A stretch of DNA of 64,000 nt. Origin: Tindallia sp. MSAO_Bac2. Lineage in GTDB: Bacteria; Bacillota; Clostridia; Peptostreptococcales; Tindalliaceae. Shown here one piece after another: positions 15,750 to 25,963 of this stretch. Where the stretch lies: the NCBI GenBank assembly GCA_003838145.1, contig QYZZ01000086.1, positions 1 to 64,000 on the forward strand, given 5' to 3'. Both the position numbers and the translations under genes were made by a program. Below the pieces are notes generated by a model. That model made no database searches. It saw only the letters and a list, made by a program, of their open reading frames with translations, and was not told the origin of the DNA. Position 1 is the stretch's first letter. Every line of letters starts with the position of its first letter.

Positions 15750-17264
15750 ATGTCTGCAGCGAATTATTACATTAAGACAAACAGAGCCTTTACCGGCTTA
15801 AGACGTTACGCGTGGATTTTTACACTGCTGGTTGCCATTGGTGGTCTTTGGGAACCGAAACTGGGTTTATTGGTTTTATTGGTAATGGGGGGTCTTACGG
15901 TTACCGCATTTTTTTCCGGCAGGTTTTGGTGTGGGAATGTCTGTCCCCATGGTAGTCTTTTTGATGTTATTTTACAGCCCTTAAGCACGAACAGGAAAAT
16001 ACCGGATTTTCTGAAATCCAAACCAATGATGATTGGATTTTTCATCTTCTTTATGTTTAATTTCGGCCGCCGGGTGATGGGTGCTTTTCAGGCTTGGGGA
16101 ACCTACAGCTTTTTGGACAGGCTTGGTTTTGTGTTTGTGTTTACTTACTTGGTGGTGATGATGCTTGGCGGTGCCCTGGCTATATTTGCCAATCCCCGAA
16201 CCTGGTGTCAGTTTTGTCCCATGGGAAGCATTCAAAAAGTTTCCTATTCTTTGGGAAAGACCACCGGCGTTACGAATAAAACAGATCGGCTGGTAACCAT
16301 TTCAAATCCGGATATGTGTCACAAATGTGGCAAATGTGCCCGGGTATGTCCTTTTCAGCTGGAGCCTTATCTGGAATTCAACGAGAATCATCAGTTTGAC
16401 AACGCAAACTGCATACGTTGTGCCACCTGCGTGGAAAATTGTCCTGCAGGTATTCTGAGCATTGAAAACCCGGCGACGGCGATGGAATTGAAAGAAGACC
16501 CATTACCGGCAGGATATTTGAACCGGCAGCATATTACTGCTACTATCACATCCATCAATGATCTTGAAGAGGATTTAAAGGAGTTCACCTTCCGTTTTGA
16601 AGAACCGTCAGAAGTTCATTATGAAGCAGGACAGTTTATGTTGGTGAAAGTTACTGAAAATCCGGAAGCTTATCGGGCTTACTCCATTTCATCCTTTGGC
16701 GAGGACCATCAACACGTTAGTATGATCATCAAAAAAGTGGAGAAGGGCTATGGAACGGAAATTATCTTTGACCAGTTCAAAGAAGGTGATAAGGTTGAAT
16801 TGGAGGGTCCTATGGGAGATGTTCTGGTTCCGGAAGCTGGAACGGAAAAAATGATTTTTGTTGCTAACGGCATCGGAATAACGCCGTTTATTCCATTAGT
16901 AAAAGATGTGCTGGAAAACAGAAAGGATGTCAAATCCGTTAAGCTGATTACCGGCCAGCGTTATGCCAAAGATTTGTTGTATCATGACTACTTCAGGGAA
17001 ATGGATGAAAAAGATGAACGGTTTGAATATCAGGCCATTGTTTCCCGTGAAGATGCAGCGGGCTTGCCTCGGGGTCATGTTACAAAGCTTCTGAAAGAGA
17101 TAAATGCTGCCGGAAGTAAAGCCTACCTGTGCGGCACCAAAGTGATGGTAGTGGATGCTCACCGGATATTAACGGAAAAAGGGTTAAAACCTGAAGACTT
17201 TTTCTTTGAAAGTGAAGAAAAAATTTCTGAACTCCCGGGAACAGAGCAGAAAAAAACAGCATAA
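15750..17264 (+). CDS. Membrane polyferredoxin fused to FAD/NAD(P) reductase
   Basis: A 504-residue fusion. Residues 1-165 are a NapH/CcoG-like membrane domain with four helices and two cysteine pairs (C61/C65 in CGNVCPHG and C153/C156 in CQFCPMG). Two [4Fe-4S] motifs follow (C190-C200 and C221-C231). The C-terminal half is a ferredoxin-NADP reductase-type module with the FAD motif RAYSISS and the nucleotide motif NGIGITPF. Electrons could pass from NAD(P)H through FAD and the Fe-S centres to a membrane-side acceptor, or the reverse. GAGGAGGGGG precedes the ATG. A G/C-tract palindrome downstream of the promoter hints at metal or sulfur-species control. Acceptor unknown; the fusion order is uncommon. 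Confidence 0.82.
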   Translation: MSAANYYIKTNRAFTGLRRYAWIFTLLVAIGGLWEPKLGLLVLLVMGGLTVTAFFSGRFWCGNVCPHGSLFDVILQPLSTNRKIPDFLKSKPMMIGFFIFFMFNFGRRVMGAFQAWGTYSFLDRLGFVFVFTYLVVMMLGGALAIFANPRTWCQFCPMGSIQKVSYSLGKTTGVTNKTDRLVTISNPDMCHKCGKCARVCPFQLEPYLEFNENHQFDNANCIRCATCVENCPAGILSIENPATAMELKEDPLPAGYLNRQHITATITSINDLEEDLKEFTFRFEEPSEVHYEAGQFMLVKVTENPEAYRAYSISSFGEDHQHVSMIIKKVEKGYGTEIIFDQFKEGDKVELEGPMGDVLVPEAGTEKMIFVANGIGITPFIPLVKDVLENRKDVKSVKLITGQRYAKDLLYHDYFREMDEKDERFEYQAIVSREDAAGLPRGHVTKLLKEINAAGSKAYLCGTKVMVVDAHRILTEKGLKPEDFFFESEEKISELPGTEQKKTA

Positions 17265-17281
17265 CAAAACCATGGAGAAGA

Positions 17282-17329
17282 AAACCCTTCGCCCAGTGCA
17301 ACACCACACTGAAGGCAAAGGGTTTTTTT
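17282..17329 (+). terminator. Terminator after the polyferredoxin-reductase gene
   Basis: AAACCCTT (17282-17289) and AAGGGTTT flank an inner CAGTG/CACTG stem; seven T residues follow. Confidence 0.85.
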
Positions 17330-17341
17330 CTTATTGAAGAA

Positions 17342-17350
17342 TGCTATAAT
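17342..17350 (+). promoter_or_regulatory. Extended -10 element TGCTATAAT upstream of the hybrid kinase
   Basis: TGnTATAAT element 46 bases before the kinase start; no convincing -35. Confidence 0.5.
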
Positions 17351-17396
17351 GGTACAAAGCGAATAGCAAAAATTCTGAACATAGGCGGTGGAATCG

Positions 17397-19904
17397 ATGA
17401 TGCAAAGTGGATTGGTAAATCAGCTGCAGGATAAAGTCAAGCAGCTGGAAAAGTGCATCCCGGGATTGGAAAACGGGAAGGATATGAGTCAGTATATTGA
17501 GATCATCCAAAACGTTTTAGAGGAAACAAGGAATACCTGTATTCAATTAGATCAATTCAGAGATATTATTGATGGCTTGGACTATCCCTTTTATCTGATA
17601 GAGGCAGATACCTATCATGTTGTACTTGCAAACCGATGGGCAATGGGGGATAGAGAAACGCTGCCAAAAGAAGGGATTACCTGTCATGAGCTGACCCACG
17701 ATACCTCAGAACCTTGTGATCCCAAACATCATCCCTGCCCGTTGATTGAAGTTCTGAGATCAAAAGAGAGCATTACATTGGAACATAAACACCTTGATCG
17801 AGATGGAAACCTCCAGGATGTAGAGGTGCATGCTCATCCCATTTTTGACAGTAATGGAAAAATTCACCAGGTTCTGGAATATTCTTTCGATATTAGCGAA
17901 AGAAAAAAAACGGAAAAACAGCTGGAAAAGCGGGAGGCACTATTAAATGCTTCTCAAAAGATCACAAAAACCGGTGCCTGGGAGTGGGATGCAGCGGAAC
18001 AAAGCATGTACTGGACAGATGAAACTTACGAGATTCATGGAATGGAACCGGGAGAACTGGTGCCGGGATCGGAAGAACATATTGAAAAAAGCATGAGAGG
18101 ATATAAAGATGATGATATACCCCGAATTGCAGATGCATTTGAAAGATGCTGTAATCAGGGAAAAGCCTATGACCTGGTCTTTCCATATACTACGCTGAAA
18201 GGAGAAGAAATATGGATCAGAACCACGGCGGAACCTGTGATAGAAAATGGAAGAATTGCCAGAGTTATTGGAACCTTCGCTGATATCACGAAACAAAAAG
18301 AGGCAGAACTGGCATTAAAAGAAGCAAAAGAGGAAGCGGATAGAGCCAATGATGCAAAATCCAGATTTCTGGCCAATATGAGTCACGAAATACGAAACCC
18401 GATGAATGCTATCATCGGACTGGCCCACTTGCTGCTGAAAGAAGAAGATGTTTCGCCGCTTCAACGTGAATATCTGCAAAAAATAAATATGGCCTCCAAA
18501 TCATTGATTAATCTGATTAACGATATATTGGATTTTTCAAAAATAGAAGCAGGGGAAATGCATCTGGAGGAAACTGCCATTAATCTGGAAGAAGTAATAG
18601 AGCAGGTTAAAACTGTCAGTCTTGTTGCAGCAGAAGAGAAAAAAGTACCATTAATCGTCGAATTGGAACCTGAGGTTCCTACTGCTCTAATAGGCGATGC
18701 TCTCCGGCTGGAACAGATCCTGACCAACCTGGTAAGTAATGCCATAAAGTTTACGGATAAAGGACGAGTGATCCTTCGGGTGCATACAGAAGGAGCAATG
18801 ATGGAAGGAAAGGAAAAAATTGTGTTCTCAGTGACTGACACTGGTATTGGAATGACAAAAAGGCAGATGGAAAATCTTTTTCAGCCCTATCATCAGGCGG
18901 ACATATCTGTCAGTCGCCGTTATGGCGGTACAGGACTTGGGCTGGCAATTTCCAGATACTTAGTGGAAGAAATGGGCGGGGAATTGACAGCAAAGAGTGA
19001 ATTGGGTTTTGGCAGCACCTTTACCTTTGGTCTTAATCTGAAGCTGGTTAAACCGGAAGGTATGATGAAATCCTTCAAAAAACAAAAATACGAGACGAAT
19101 AGGATGGGAAAATCGCCTTTAAATGGAAAACGTATATTGGTAGTGGATGATGACGAAACAAACCAAATGGTGGCAAAGGGAATTCTCAAAACCTGGGGTA
19201 TTCAATGCGAAGTTGCCTCCGATGGCGATGAAGCCGTTGAAATGGTGGCTGTCGCCGAATATGATGCGGTGCTGATGGACCTGAGGATGAAACGAATCAA
19301 CGGTTTTATTGCAGTCCGGAGAATAAGGAAGGAAAAGTCAGAAAAGCAGCTGCCAATTATTGCCATGACGGCAGATGCCCTGGAAGAAGACCGGGAAAAA
19401 GCGCTTCAGGCGGGTATGAACGATCATATTTCGAAGCCTATCAATCCGGATAAATTATATGCCATGATCGATTACTGGGTCAACTGGGAAAAAGATGGGG
19501 GAAATGAAGAAATTAATTTGCAGGATAAAACACAGTTAAATGAAGTGAAACTTAAGCAGGAACAATTGCCAGGCATTAATCTGAAGGAAGGGTTAGAGCG
19601 ATTTTTGGGAGACGAAGACTTGTATTTTCAAATTCTTGATCATACACATCGGCAGTGGAAAAAACAAATGCAACAAATCAGGCATTCCTATAAAGAAAAA
19701 GACTATAAGAACCTGGCGATGCTTGTTCATAAGACCAAGGGGTCGGCAGGTAATATTGGAGCCAGAGCGGTCTTTGACTCGGCTGGAGAATTTGAAGTCA
19801 AATTAAAAAATAAAGACACACTGAAATTAAGCAACTACTACAAAGAAATGATGAACAATATGCAGGAAGTTATGGAAGGACTGTCTCTTTTATTTCAGGA
19901 TTGA
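17397..19904 (+). CDS. Hybrid sensor histidine kinase (PAS-PAS-HisKA-HATPase-REC-Hpt)
   Basis: An 835-residue soluble kinase without membrane segments. The first PAS domain (about residues 45-165) carries a Cys/His cluster, CHELTH followed by PC and HPCPL, seen in a subset of PAS sensors and possibly a redox or metal site. A second PAS follows (about 180-300), then the phosphoacceptor His in [13 protein letters not shown] (about 330), an ATPase domain with [10 protein letters not shown], a receiver ([20 protein letters not shown]) and a C-terminal Hpt with [11 protein letters not shown]. The complete phosphorelay suggests an unlinked final regulator. Start at 17397 is preferred over GTG 17388 because GGTGG lies 5 bases upstream. 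The 3' end overlaps the convergent MFS gene by 10 bases. Confidence 0.88.
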   Translation: MMQSGLVNQLQDKVKQLEKCIPGLENGKDMSQYIEIIQNVLEETRNTCIQLDQFRDIIDGLDYPFYLIEADTYHVVLANRWAMGDRETLPKEGITCHELTHDTSEPCDPKHHPCPLIEVLRSKESITLEHKHLDRDGNLQDVEVHAHPIFDSNGKIHQVLEYSFDISERKKTEKQLEKREALLNASQKITKTGAWEWDAAEQSMYWTDETYEIHGMEPGELVPGSEEHIEKSMRGYKDDDIPRIADAFERCCNQGKAYDLVFPYTTLKGEEIWIRTTAEPVIENGRIARVIGTFADITKQKEAELALKEAKEEADRANDAKSRFLANMSHEIRNPMNAIIGLAHLLLKEEDVSPLQREYLQKINMASKSLINLINDILDFSKIEAGEMHLEETAINLEEVIEQVKTVSLVAAEEKKVPLIVELEPEVPTALIGDALRLEQILTNLVSNAIKFTDKGRVILRVHTEGAMMEGKEKIVFSVTDTGIGMTKRQMENLFQPYHQADISVSRRYGGTGLGLAISRYLVEEMGGELTAKSELGFGSTFTFGLNLKLVKPEGMMKSFKKQKYETNRMGKSPLNGKRILVVDDDETNQMVAKGILKTWGIQCEVASDGDEAVEMVAVAEYDAVLMDLRMKRINGFIAVRRIRKEKSEKQLPIIAMTADALEEDREKALQAGMNDHISKPINPDKLYAMIDYWVNWEKDGGNEEINLQDKTQLNEVKLKQEQLPGINLKEGLERFLGDEDLYFQILDHTHRQWKKQMQQIRHSYKEKDYKNLAMLVHKTKGSAGNIGARAVFDSAGEFEVKLKNKDTLKLSNYYKEMMNNMQEVMEGLSLLFQD

Positions 19905-21079
19905 TACCTTCTTCCTGCAAGATGCAGGAAAAGCATAAGCGCAGCAATGAAGAGAACGATAGATCCTGTTACAAAAAAGGCAGTGGAAAGCGATACGAAG
20001 CCTGCAACAAACCCGATTGTCAGTGAAATAAAACCGATAGAAAAATCAATAACACTTTCCTGAATGGACAAAACCGAACCCCGGGTATTCATGGCGGAAA
20101 GATCCACAAGCCAGGCGGAAAGAACGGAAAGACCCGCATTGAAACCAATGCCGGTTAGAATGCTGCTCAAAACCAGCAGTGGAAACTGCCCTGCTTCCAT
20201 CCATAACAAAGAGGCCACCCCGGCTCCCAGCACCATGACTGCCGGCCATGCGACACGGGCCCGGCCAAGCCGGTCGGAAAGAGTGCCGGAAAGCACCGTG
20301 AAAAAAAGGCTGGAAATGGCAAAAAAGGTAAAGTAGATTCCCGGGTTTCCGATGGTTGTTGTTCGTGAAATATGAATGGCAGCAAAGGACACCAGAGCTC
20401 CATAGCACATGGATGTTAAACCGATTCCCAGATAAACCGGCTGGAATTTTTTTGTCCGGAAGATTTCCACCATGGGATGAGTACCTTTCACCTGAATTTC
20501 TTCCACTAGCTTCGGAAATCTAATCATTAAAAGGACCACTATGGATAGAATTCCCATAATGGTACATACTAAAAACCAGCTGTTGTAACCATAGTTTTGG
20601 GCCACATACATAGAAGCGGCAGGACCCGTCAGAAAAGAAAGGGTACTGACGATGCGGTATACCGCCATATAAAAACCCAGCTTATGAAGGGGTGACATGT
20701 CTGCTACAGCGGATATGGCACTGGAAATAAAAGCGGCAAAGCCAATTCCCTGAAGCACACGGACAGCCGTGATCATGGCCAGACTGTTGCTATAATAAAA
20801 AAGCAGAGAAGTGACAGTGAATATGGAAAGGCCAATCAGCAGCGGAATTCTTCGTCCGGAACGATCTGTTAAGGGACCAAAATAAAAACGAAAAAGAATG
20901 GCGATACCATAAAAAAGCGCTGCCTGCAAACCTGCAAAAAATTCAGTGCCGCCCAGGTCCAGTATGTAAAGTGGTAAAAGTGTAAAAGTTGAATTGAAAA
21001 TAGTCATCATTAAAATAGTAACAACAAACATGAGCCACAGGTTCAAAGTGATTCTGCCTCCCTTGGAGTAATTCTTCAT
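19895..21079 (-). CDS. MFS transporter
   Basis: A 394-residue protein with twelve predicted membrane helices. The major facilitator loop 2-3 motif appears as [18 protein letters not shown], with a second related motif [15 protein letters not shown] between helices 8 and 9. It resembles multidrug and sugar efflux members, but substrate is not predictable. I place the start at 21079 ([10 protein letters not shown]), where the helical pattern begins; the ribosome site is weak, so the start is uncertain. The stop codon overlaps the end of the convergent hybrid kinase. Confidence 0.82.
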   Translation of the reverse strand: MKNYSKGGRITLNLWLMFVVTILMMTIFNSTFTLLPLYILDLGGTEFFAGLQAALFYGIAILFRFYFGPLTDRSGRRIPLLIGLSIFTVTSLLFYYSNSLAMITAVRVLQGIGFAAFISSAISAVADMSPLHKLGFYMAVYRIVSTLSFLTGPAASMYVAQNYGYNSWFLVCTIMGILSIVVLLMIRFPKLVEEIQVKGTHPMVEIFRTKKFQPVYLGIGLTSMCYGALVSFAAIHISRTTTIGNPGIYFTFFAISSLFFTVLSGTLSDRLGRARVAWPAVMVLGAGVASLLWMEAGQFPLLVLSSILTGIGFNAGLSVLSAWLVDLSAMNTRGSVLSIQESVIDFSIGFISLTIGFVAGFVSLSTAFFVTGSIVLFIAALMLFLHLAGRRYQS

Positions 21080-21162
21080 AAAGTATCTACAAGAATGATT
21101 TGTTATGATACAATTATGCCATAAACCGGATGGCTTTGAAACCATCAAAAGGAAGGTAAAAA

Positions 21163-22428
21163 ATGACAGGAGAAACAATAGAAAAAAACAACGTTGAAAA
21201 AGAAACAGACTCGTCCTTTGAAGAAACACTTCAAAGTGCGATGGGAGATAAACCTCTGGATGATGAAAATATTACCCGCCTGAATCTGGAAGACAAAGAA
21301 ATTATTCTTATCGGAACGGCGCATGTTTCGAAGAAGAGTGCAGAGCAGGTGAAGGAAGTTATTGACTATGAAAAGCCGGATGCGGTCTGTGTGGAATTGG
21401 ATCAACAGCGATATCAGTCCATTGCTGCCGGAAATAAATGGAAAGAAACGGATATTTTTAAAATTATTAAAGAGAAGAAAGCGACACTTCTGTTAATGAA
21501 TCTCATGATTTCGTCTTTCCAGAAGCGCATGGCCAAGCAGTTTGGAGTAAAGCCGGGACAAGAAATGATACAGGGCATTGAATCAGCTAAAGAAAATGGA
21601 GCAAGACTGGTGCTGGCAGATCGTAACATACAGGTAACCTTTTCAAGAGTATGGCAAGGCTTAGGCATTAAAGGTAAAGCTCAGTTGATGGTTCAAATCT
21701 TTTTCAGTCTGTTTGAAGGCGCTGAAATTACGGAAGAAGAAATGGAAAAGCTGAAATCAAAAGATATGCTGAACGCCATGCTAAAGGAATTTACGGATGC
21801 ATTCCCCCGGCTTAAGGTGCCTCTCATAGATGAACGGGACCAGTATCTGGCACAAAAAATAAAAGATGCACCTGGTGAGAAAATTGTGGCTGTGCTGGGT
21901 GCTGCCCACGTTCCCGGTATTAAAGAACAGATCCACTACGAGCATGACCTGAAAAAACTGTCACAGGTACCCAAAAAGAAGCGGGGATACCAAATCCTTC
22001 CCTGGTTGATACCGGCACTGATTCTGGGAATAATCGGCTACACCTTCTACCTGAACTTCGACGCAGGAATTCAGCAATCCATCACCTGGATTCTGTGGAA
22101 TGGAAGCTTTTCTGCCCTGGGAGCCGCTGCTGCCTTTGGTCATCCGTTAACCATTGTGTCGGCTTTTCTGGCAGCGCCATTAAGCTCACTTAATCCAATG
22201 CTGGCAGCCGGATGGGTAGCAGGAGTTGTTGAAGCACTGATCCGTAAGCCCAATGTCCAGGACTTCGAAGACCTGACAGAAGACTTACTCAGTTTTAAAG
22301 GCTTCTGGCGCAACAAAGTGACCCGGGTGCTTCTGGTGGTGGCGCTCACCAATGTGGGAAGCAGCATTGGCACCTTTGTCGGAGGCGCCAACGTCATTCG
22401 GCTATTTCTGGAAACCATTGGATTATAG
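21163..22428 (+). CDS. TraB/PrgY/GumN-family membrane protein
   Basis: A 421-residue protein. The N-terminal region (about 40-260) has TraB family motifs: LIGTAHVSKKSAEQV, VCVELDQQRYQS, LVLADRNIQVTFSR and VAVLGAAHVPGI, whose His and Glu residues form a predicted metalloprotease-like (TIKI/GumN) site. The C-terminal 150 residues hold four membrane segments. Enterococcal PrgY uses this architecture to block pheromone signalling, while the function in clostridia is unknown. AAGGAAGG precedes the ATG. It is divergent from the MFS gene with an 83-base gap. Confidence 0.82.
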   Translation: MTGETIEKNNVEKETDSSFEETLQSAMGDKPLDDENITRLNLEDKEIILIGTAHVSKKSAEQVKEVIDYEKPDAVCVELDQQRYQSIAAGNKWKETDIFKIIKEKKATLLLMNLMISSFQKRMAKQFGVKPGQEMIQGIESAKENGARLVLADRNIQVTFSRVWQGLGIKGKAQLMVQIFFSLFEGAEITEEEMEKLKSKDMLNAMLKEFTDAFPRLKVPLIDERDQYLAQKIKDAPGEKIVAVLGAAHVPGIKEQIHYEHDLKKLSQVPKKKRGYQILPWLIPALILGIIGYTFYLNFDAGIQQSITWILWNGSFSALGAAAAFGHPLTIVSAFLAAPLSSLNPMLAAGWVAGVVEALIRKPNVQDFEDLTEDLLSFKGFWRNKVTRVLLVVALTNVGSSIGTFVGGANVIRLFLETIGL

Positions 22429-22434
22429 TTAACC

Positions 22435-23415
22435 TTAAAATTCACCGATCTTATCAAAAATACCAAACAATCCGCCAGTATGAATAAAAAGAATATCATT
22501 TAAATCGTCAAAGGAGCCTTTCCGGATTTCTTCGACTAATCCGCGGAAGGCTTTTCCTGTATAGACCGGATCCAGGATGATTCCTTCCTTTTGAGCGATG
22601 TACTCAATAAAAGCCATCTCCTCTGATGTGTTTAAAGCATAACCACGGCCTACATAGCCATCGATAAGCTGATATGTCTTAGCTTCCGGCACCTGATCCC
22701 AGCCTGCCAAGGTGGTTGCTTCTTTCATAATATCCTGAATAACGCCTCTGAAATAGGTTGCGTTGTCGGCAACGGGAACACCGATAATACGATGCTTACC
22801 TTCATGACGCCAGTTTCCCATTACCAGACCGGCGCAGGTGCCGCCGGAGCCTACAGCTGTAACAATGGCGTCAAACCCCTGGTCGAGGTTTTTTTCCTGC
22901 TGGCAAATTTCTTCATAAGCAGCATAATAGCCAAAGGTTCCGATTCCATTTGAGGCTCCTACGGGTAACAAATATGATTTCATTTGTTTTTTGGCGTATT
23001 CGTGTTTAATCTCTTCCATTACTTCCATGTGTCGGCTGTTAAAGGTTTCTGGTTCCAGAAAAGTAATTTCAGCTCCCAGCAGTTTATCCAGGAACAAATT
23101 ACCTGTCCAGGAATCGCCTGGAGTTCCCCGAAGCACTAAATGACATTTTAATCCCAGACGACGGGCTGCTGCTGCAGTAGCTCTGGCATGGTTGGACTGT
23201 AGTCCTCCGCAGGTTATCAAGACATCCGCCTGTTGCTGTAGGGCTTCTTTAGCTGCAAATTCCAGCTTTCGTATTTTGTTTCCACTAATCTCGACGCCAG
23301 TGTAATCATCGCGTTTTATATAGATGTTTTTCCCCAACTCCCGGCTTAACTGATCCATTTTTTGGATAGGGGTAGGAAGATGGGCCAGCTGTATTCTTTC
23401 CGGAATGCTTTTCAT
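22435..23415 (-). CDS. PLP-dependent D-cysteine desulfhydrase/ACC deaminase family enzyme
   Basis: A 326-residue fold-type II PLP enzyme. The Schiff-base Lys lies in VEISGNKIRKLEF (about residue 50), followed by TCGGLQSNHARATA and a C-terminal IHTGGLFG phosphate-side motif. Family members degrade D-cysteine to pyruvate, sulfide and ammonia, or deaminate 1-aminocyclopropane-1-carboxylate. D-cysteine desulfhydrase activity is more usual in anaerobes, but sequence alone does not decide. AAAGGAGG lies 6 bases before the ATG. It converges with the TraB gene, stops 6 bases apart, and appears monocistronic. Confidence 0.83.
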   Translation of the reverse strand: MKSIPERIQLAHLPTPIQKMDQLSRELGKNIYIKRDDYTGVEISGNKIRKLEFAAKEALQQQADVLITCGGLQSNHARATAAAARRLGLKCHLVLRGTPGDSWTGNLFLDKLLGAEITFLEPETFNSRHMEVMEEIKHEYAKKQMKSYLLPVGASNGIGTFGYYAAYEEICQQEKNLDQGFDAIVTAVGSGGTCAGLVMGNWRHEGKHRIIGVPVADNATYFRGVIQDIMKEATTLAGWDQVPEAKTYQLIDGYVGRGYALNTSEEMAFIEYIAQKEGIILDPVYTGKAFRGLVEEIRKGSFDDLNDILFIHTGGLFGIFDKIGEF

Positions 23416-23480
23416 TGCAATACCTCCTTTTAGTATAGTGTCTGTCTTGTTTCATTTTACACTTAAAAAGAAAAGCATGC

Positions 23481-23521
23481 AAAAAGAACCTGTGCTTCGC
23501 ATTGCGATGCACAGGCTCCTC
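23481..23521 (-). terminator. Terminator of the peptidoglycan-binding protein gene
   Basis: On the minus strand GAGCCTGTGC pairs with GCACAGGTTC, with an inner TCGC/GCGA stem, then TTTTT (23481-23485). Confidence 0.8.
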
Positions 23522-23545
23522 GATAGATAGCAGGTGAAATATTCA

Positions 23546-24391
23546 TTATTGAGAATTAAAGGCTTTCTTTATTGCTGCCTGATGGTCGGAACACACGGAA
23601 TTGCTTCCGTGGGTACGGCTTCCATTAAAATGAATGTCGATATGGCCATCCATTCCATTCCCGTGAATGGCGTTCAGGTTTGTGCCGGTTCCGAAACCGC
23701 CGCTTCGGTTGTTGACGGTCTGATTAGTGGGAAGTCCATCCACACCAGCGTGAGGCATGGGAGACATGGATGCGGCAATGCGCTGTCCGTGTACTTCCAC
23801 AATAACCGGAATGCGTTTCCAGCTCCAGCTGCCACCGGCGATTTCCTTTAAAATGCGGGTATCTTCTTTTGTAAGTGTTTCTACGTCAGCATGATTTCGG
23901 CCATATGTACGTTGCACATTAAAGCTTAATCCGGTTCCAACATCGGTGACCACCGCATTTTCACCGCGGTTCCATAAAGGCTTAACTTCGTCAAACCAGG
24001 ACATCATTTTCACATTGGTTTGTCCTGTTTGACTGGCTACTTCGGTTCGACTGCCGCCTCTGGAGACAGTCTGTTGAGTATGTCCAGCGTTTTTTAGGCT
24101 CCTTATTTTGCTTATGGTCGCCGGACCGGCCAATCCATCCACCGTTAAGCCATGACCTTGCTGGAAGTTCCGAACAGAGGATTCTGTAATGGAACCAAAG
24201 TATCCGGTGGGAGTAACATCGAAATATCCAAGTGCTTTCAGATCCTGTTGTAGCCTCATGACATCGGAATTTTCCATCTCCTGACGCAGAACCACGCCTT
24301 CAGAATAAGCACTGACTGGGATTGTTGCAATTGCTGTGAAGAAAAGTAGTGTGAGAATACCCAGTGAAACAACTGACTTTCGGGTAAGCAT
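23546..24391 (-). CDS. Secreted peptidoglycan-binding domain protein with His-rich C-terminal domain
   Basis: A 281-residue protein with a signal peptide (about residues 1-30). A PG_binding_1 domain follows at about 40-95 (VMRLQQDLKALGYFDVTPTG, FQQGHGLTVDGLAGP), then a linker. The C-terminal domain contains WKRIPVIVEVHGQRIAASM and DGHIDIHFNGSRTHGS, which has several His and Asp residues. That C-terminal domain recurs in clostridial cell-wall or spore-related proteins and may be a metal-dependent hydrolase, but no activity is established. AGGAGG lies 6 bases before the ATG. It is monocistronic with its own terminator. Confidence 0.78.
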   Translation of the reverse strand: MLTRKSVVSLGILTLLFFTAIATIPVSAYSEGVVLRQEMENSDVMRLQQDLKALGYFDVTPTGYFGSITESSVRNFQQGHGLTVDGLAGPATISKIRSLKNAGHTQQTVSRGGSRTEVASQTGQTNVKMMSWFDEVKPLWNRGENAVVTDVGTGLSFNVQRTYGRNHADVETLTKEDTRILKEIAGGSWSWKRIPVIVEVHGQRIAASMSPMPHAGVDGLPTNQTVNNRSGGFGTGTNLNAIHGNGMDGHIDIHFNGSRTHGSNSVCSDHQAAIKKAFNSQ

Positions 24392-24500
24392 AGTAGACCT
24401 CCTGACATTTTTTTTGACATTTGATTATTATCGCACATCGTCGAATAGTCTACCACACTTAAAAGATAATGCCAAACATTACTATTTGATAAATAGAGTT

Positions 24501-25112
24501 TTAAAGGTAAATCTGCATTAGCCAGGGTGTCACAAAAACCTCTACGATGGCTGCTATGGCTAAAAGTAGTATAATTGCAGGAAGGCTCCATAAAGCAGCC
24601 TGATAATTTTTTTTCAGCCGGTGCTTTCTGGTTTGGTTCTGTGGCGGTAAAAGGATTTCCTTGGAAACTTTCAATCCGATGGCACCGCTTAAGATTAGGG
24701 CCGGAATCTCAAAAATTCCATGGGGTAAAATACCAACCACGTAAAACCCAAACAAGCCGATGGTGCCTTCATTAAGAATCAATGCAGAAACAGCTCCCAC
24801 AAGTCCACCGTTGACAATGAGACCAAATAAAGGCAGGATCAGAATAATGCCGCCCAGGAGCATCATGAGAGATGCTCGCAGATTATTGAAAAAAAGTATT
24901 CGAACACCCCGCCACATAGAAGACCCTGAAAAAACCTCAGATGCCAGCTCTTCCAGATCATCGAAAAAAAGGCTGAAAAGCTGAAAAATTTCTTCGTAAT
25001 AAATGAAAGTTAAAGCTTTAAAAAGCAACAGTGATACCAGGAAAATCATCAAGGAAACAACAAACCACTTCCAGTGTTCTGAAAAAGGTTTTTTTAGTAT
25101 CTGAAAAAACAT
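24501..25112 (-). CDS. SpoIIM/stage II sporulation protein M family membrane protein
   Basis: A 203-residue protein with five or six membrane helices. The middle segment, including FFNNLRASLMMLLGG, GLIVNGGLVGAV and GILPHGIFEIPAL, is the conserved core of the SpoIIM/DUF95 family. In Bacillus SpoIIM forms part of the DMP peptidoglycan hydrolase complex for forespore engulfment; more divergent relatives occur in non-sporulating cells. The absence of other spo genes nearby leaves its role open. AAAGGGGAG precedes the ATG. The alpha/beta hydrolase gene ends 20 bases upstream on the same strand, so they may be one operon. Confidence 0.82.
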   Translation of the reverse strand: MFFQILKKPFSEHWKWFVVSLMIFLVSLLLFKALTFIYYEEIFQLFSLFFDDLEELASEVFSGSSMWRGVRILFFNNLRASLMMLLGGIILILPLFGLIVNGGLVGAVSALILNEGTIGLFGFYVVGILPHGIFEIPALILSGAIGLKVSKEILLPPQNQTRKHRLKKNYQAALWSLPAIILLLAIAAIVEVFVTPWLMQIYL

Positions 25113-25132
25113 AGGGACTCCCCTTTCTTTAC

Positions 25133-25936
25133 CTAGGTTTCCCGTTTGTAGGCCAGCTGGTTCAGAAACACTTCCAGTTCCCGGTTGAAAGCTTCCGGAG
25201 CATCCATATTAGCATTATGACCGGATCCGGGCATAATAACCAGCCGACTGTCCGATGACAATTCGTGCCACTGGGCAGCTTCATCCAAAAGTGTTGCCGG
25301 AGAATCATGTTCACCGTGAAGGATCAAAAGTGGATGGGAAACCGGGCTGTCAATGCCCAGCTCAAAACTTTCCATTAATCCTCTCCAGACAAAGAAAAAC
25401 TGTGAACGCCCCATTTTTGTCAGAGACTCTTCGTAAAATTTACGGGCGCCCGGCGTCATGGCTTTGCTGACAGAAATCCGGTAAAAAAACTTTTTTTCCG
25501 GAACCATGCGAAAAAATAGCGGCATGGCCATAAACATAAACCGCTGAAACCCACTGAGTTTTTCTGTTTTCAGCTTGGAACCGCCAACACTGACAATGGC
25601 CTCCACCCGATCCGGATAAAGATCCGCTGTATACTGGCTGATCATACTGCCCATGGACTGGCCTACCAGGATTGCTTTCCCGGCGCCGATGGCATCCAGC
25701 ATACCGATGATATGGTGGGACATTTCAGTAAACTTGAAGTTTTCTTTCAGACGGTAAGAATCGCCGTGTCCTGGAAGATCCCAGGTCAGGCAGCGAAAGT
25801 GATCCTTAAAATATCGGACCTGGGATTCAAACATATGCCGGTTCAGTCCTGCACCGTGGGTAAAAACTAAAACCGGAGCATCCTCCGGGCCAGTCACTTC
25901 ATAATAAATTTCACCATCTCTGGTGGAATGTTTCAT
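25133..25936 (-). CDS. Alpha/beta hydrolase
   Basis: A 267-residue cytoplasmic hydrolase. It has the oxyanion-hole region FTHGAGLN (about 29-36), the nucleophile elbow GQSMGS (Ser about residue 94), an acidic residue in HGEHDSPA and the catalytic His in GSGHNANMD. This places it among esterase, lipase and dienelactone-hydrolase-like enzymes with no recognisable substrate class. AAGGAGGGG precedes the ATG by 8 bases. It lies between the SpoIIM-like gene downstream and the PAS/HD-GYP gene upstream on the same strand, with gaps of 20 and 27 bases, suggesting cotranscription of all three. Confidence 0.85.
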   Translation of the reverse strand: MKHSTRDGEIYYEVTGPEDAPVLVFTHGAGLNRHMFESQVRYFKDHFRCLTWDLPGHGDSYRLKENFKFTEMSHHIIGMLDAIGAGKAILVGQSMGSMISQYTADLYPDRVEAIVSVGGSKLKTEKLSGFQRFMFMAMPLFFRMVPEKKFFYRISVSKAMTPGARKFYEESLTKMGRSQFFFVWRGLMESFELGIDSPVSHPLLILHGEHDSPATLLDEAAQWHELSSDSRLVIMPGSGHNANMDAPEAFNRELEVFLNQLAYKRET

Positions 25937-25963
25937 AGAAAAAGCTCCCCTCCTTGTTTTTCT

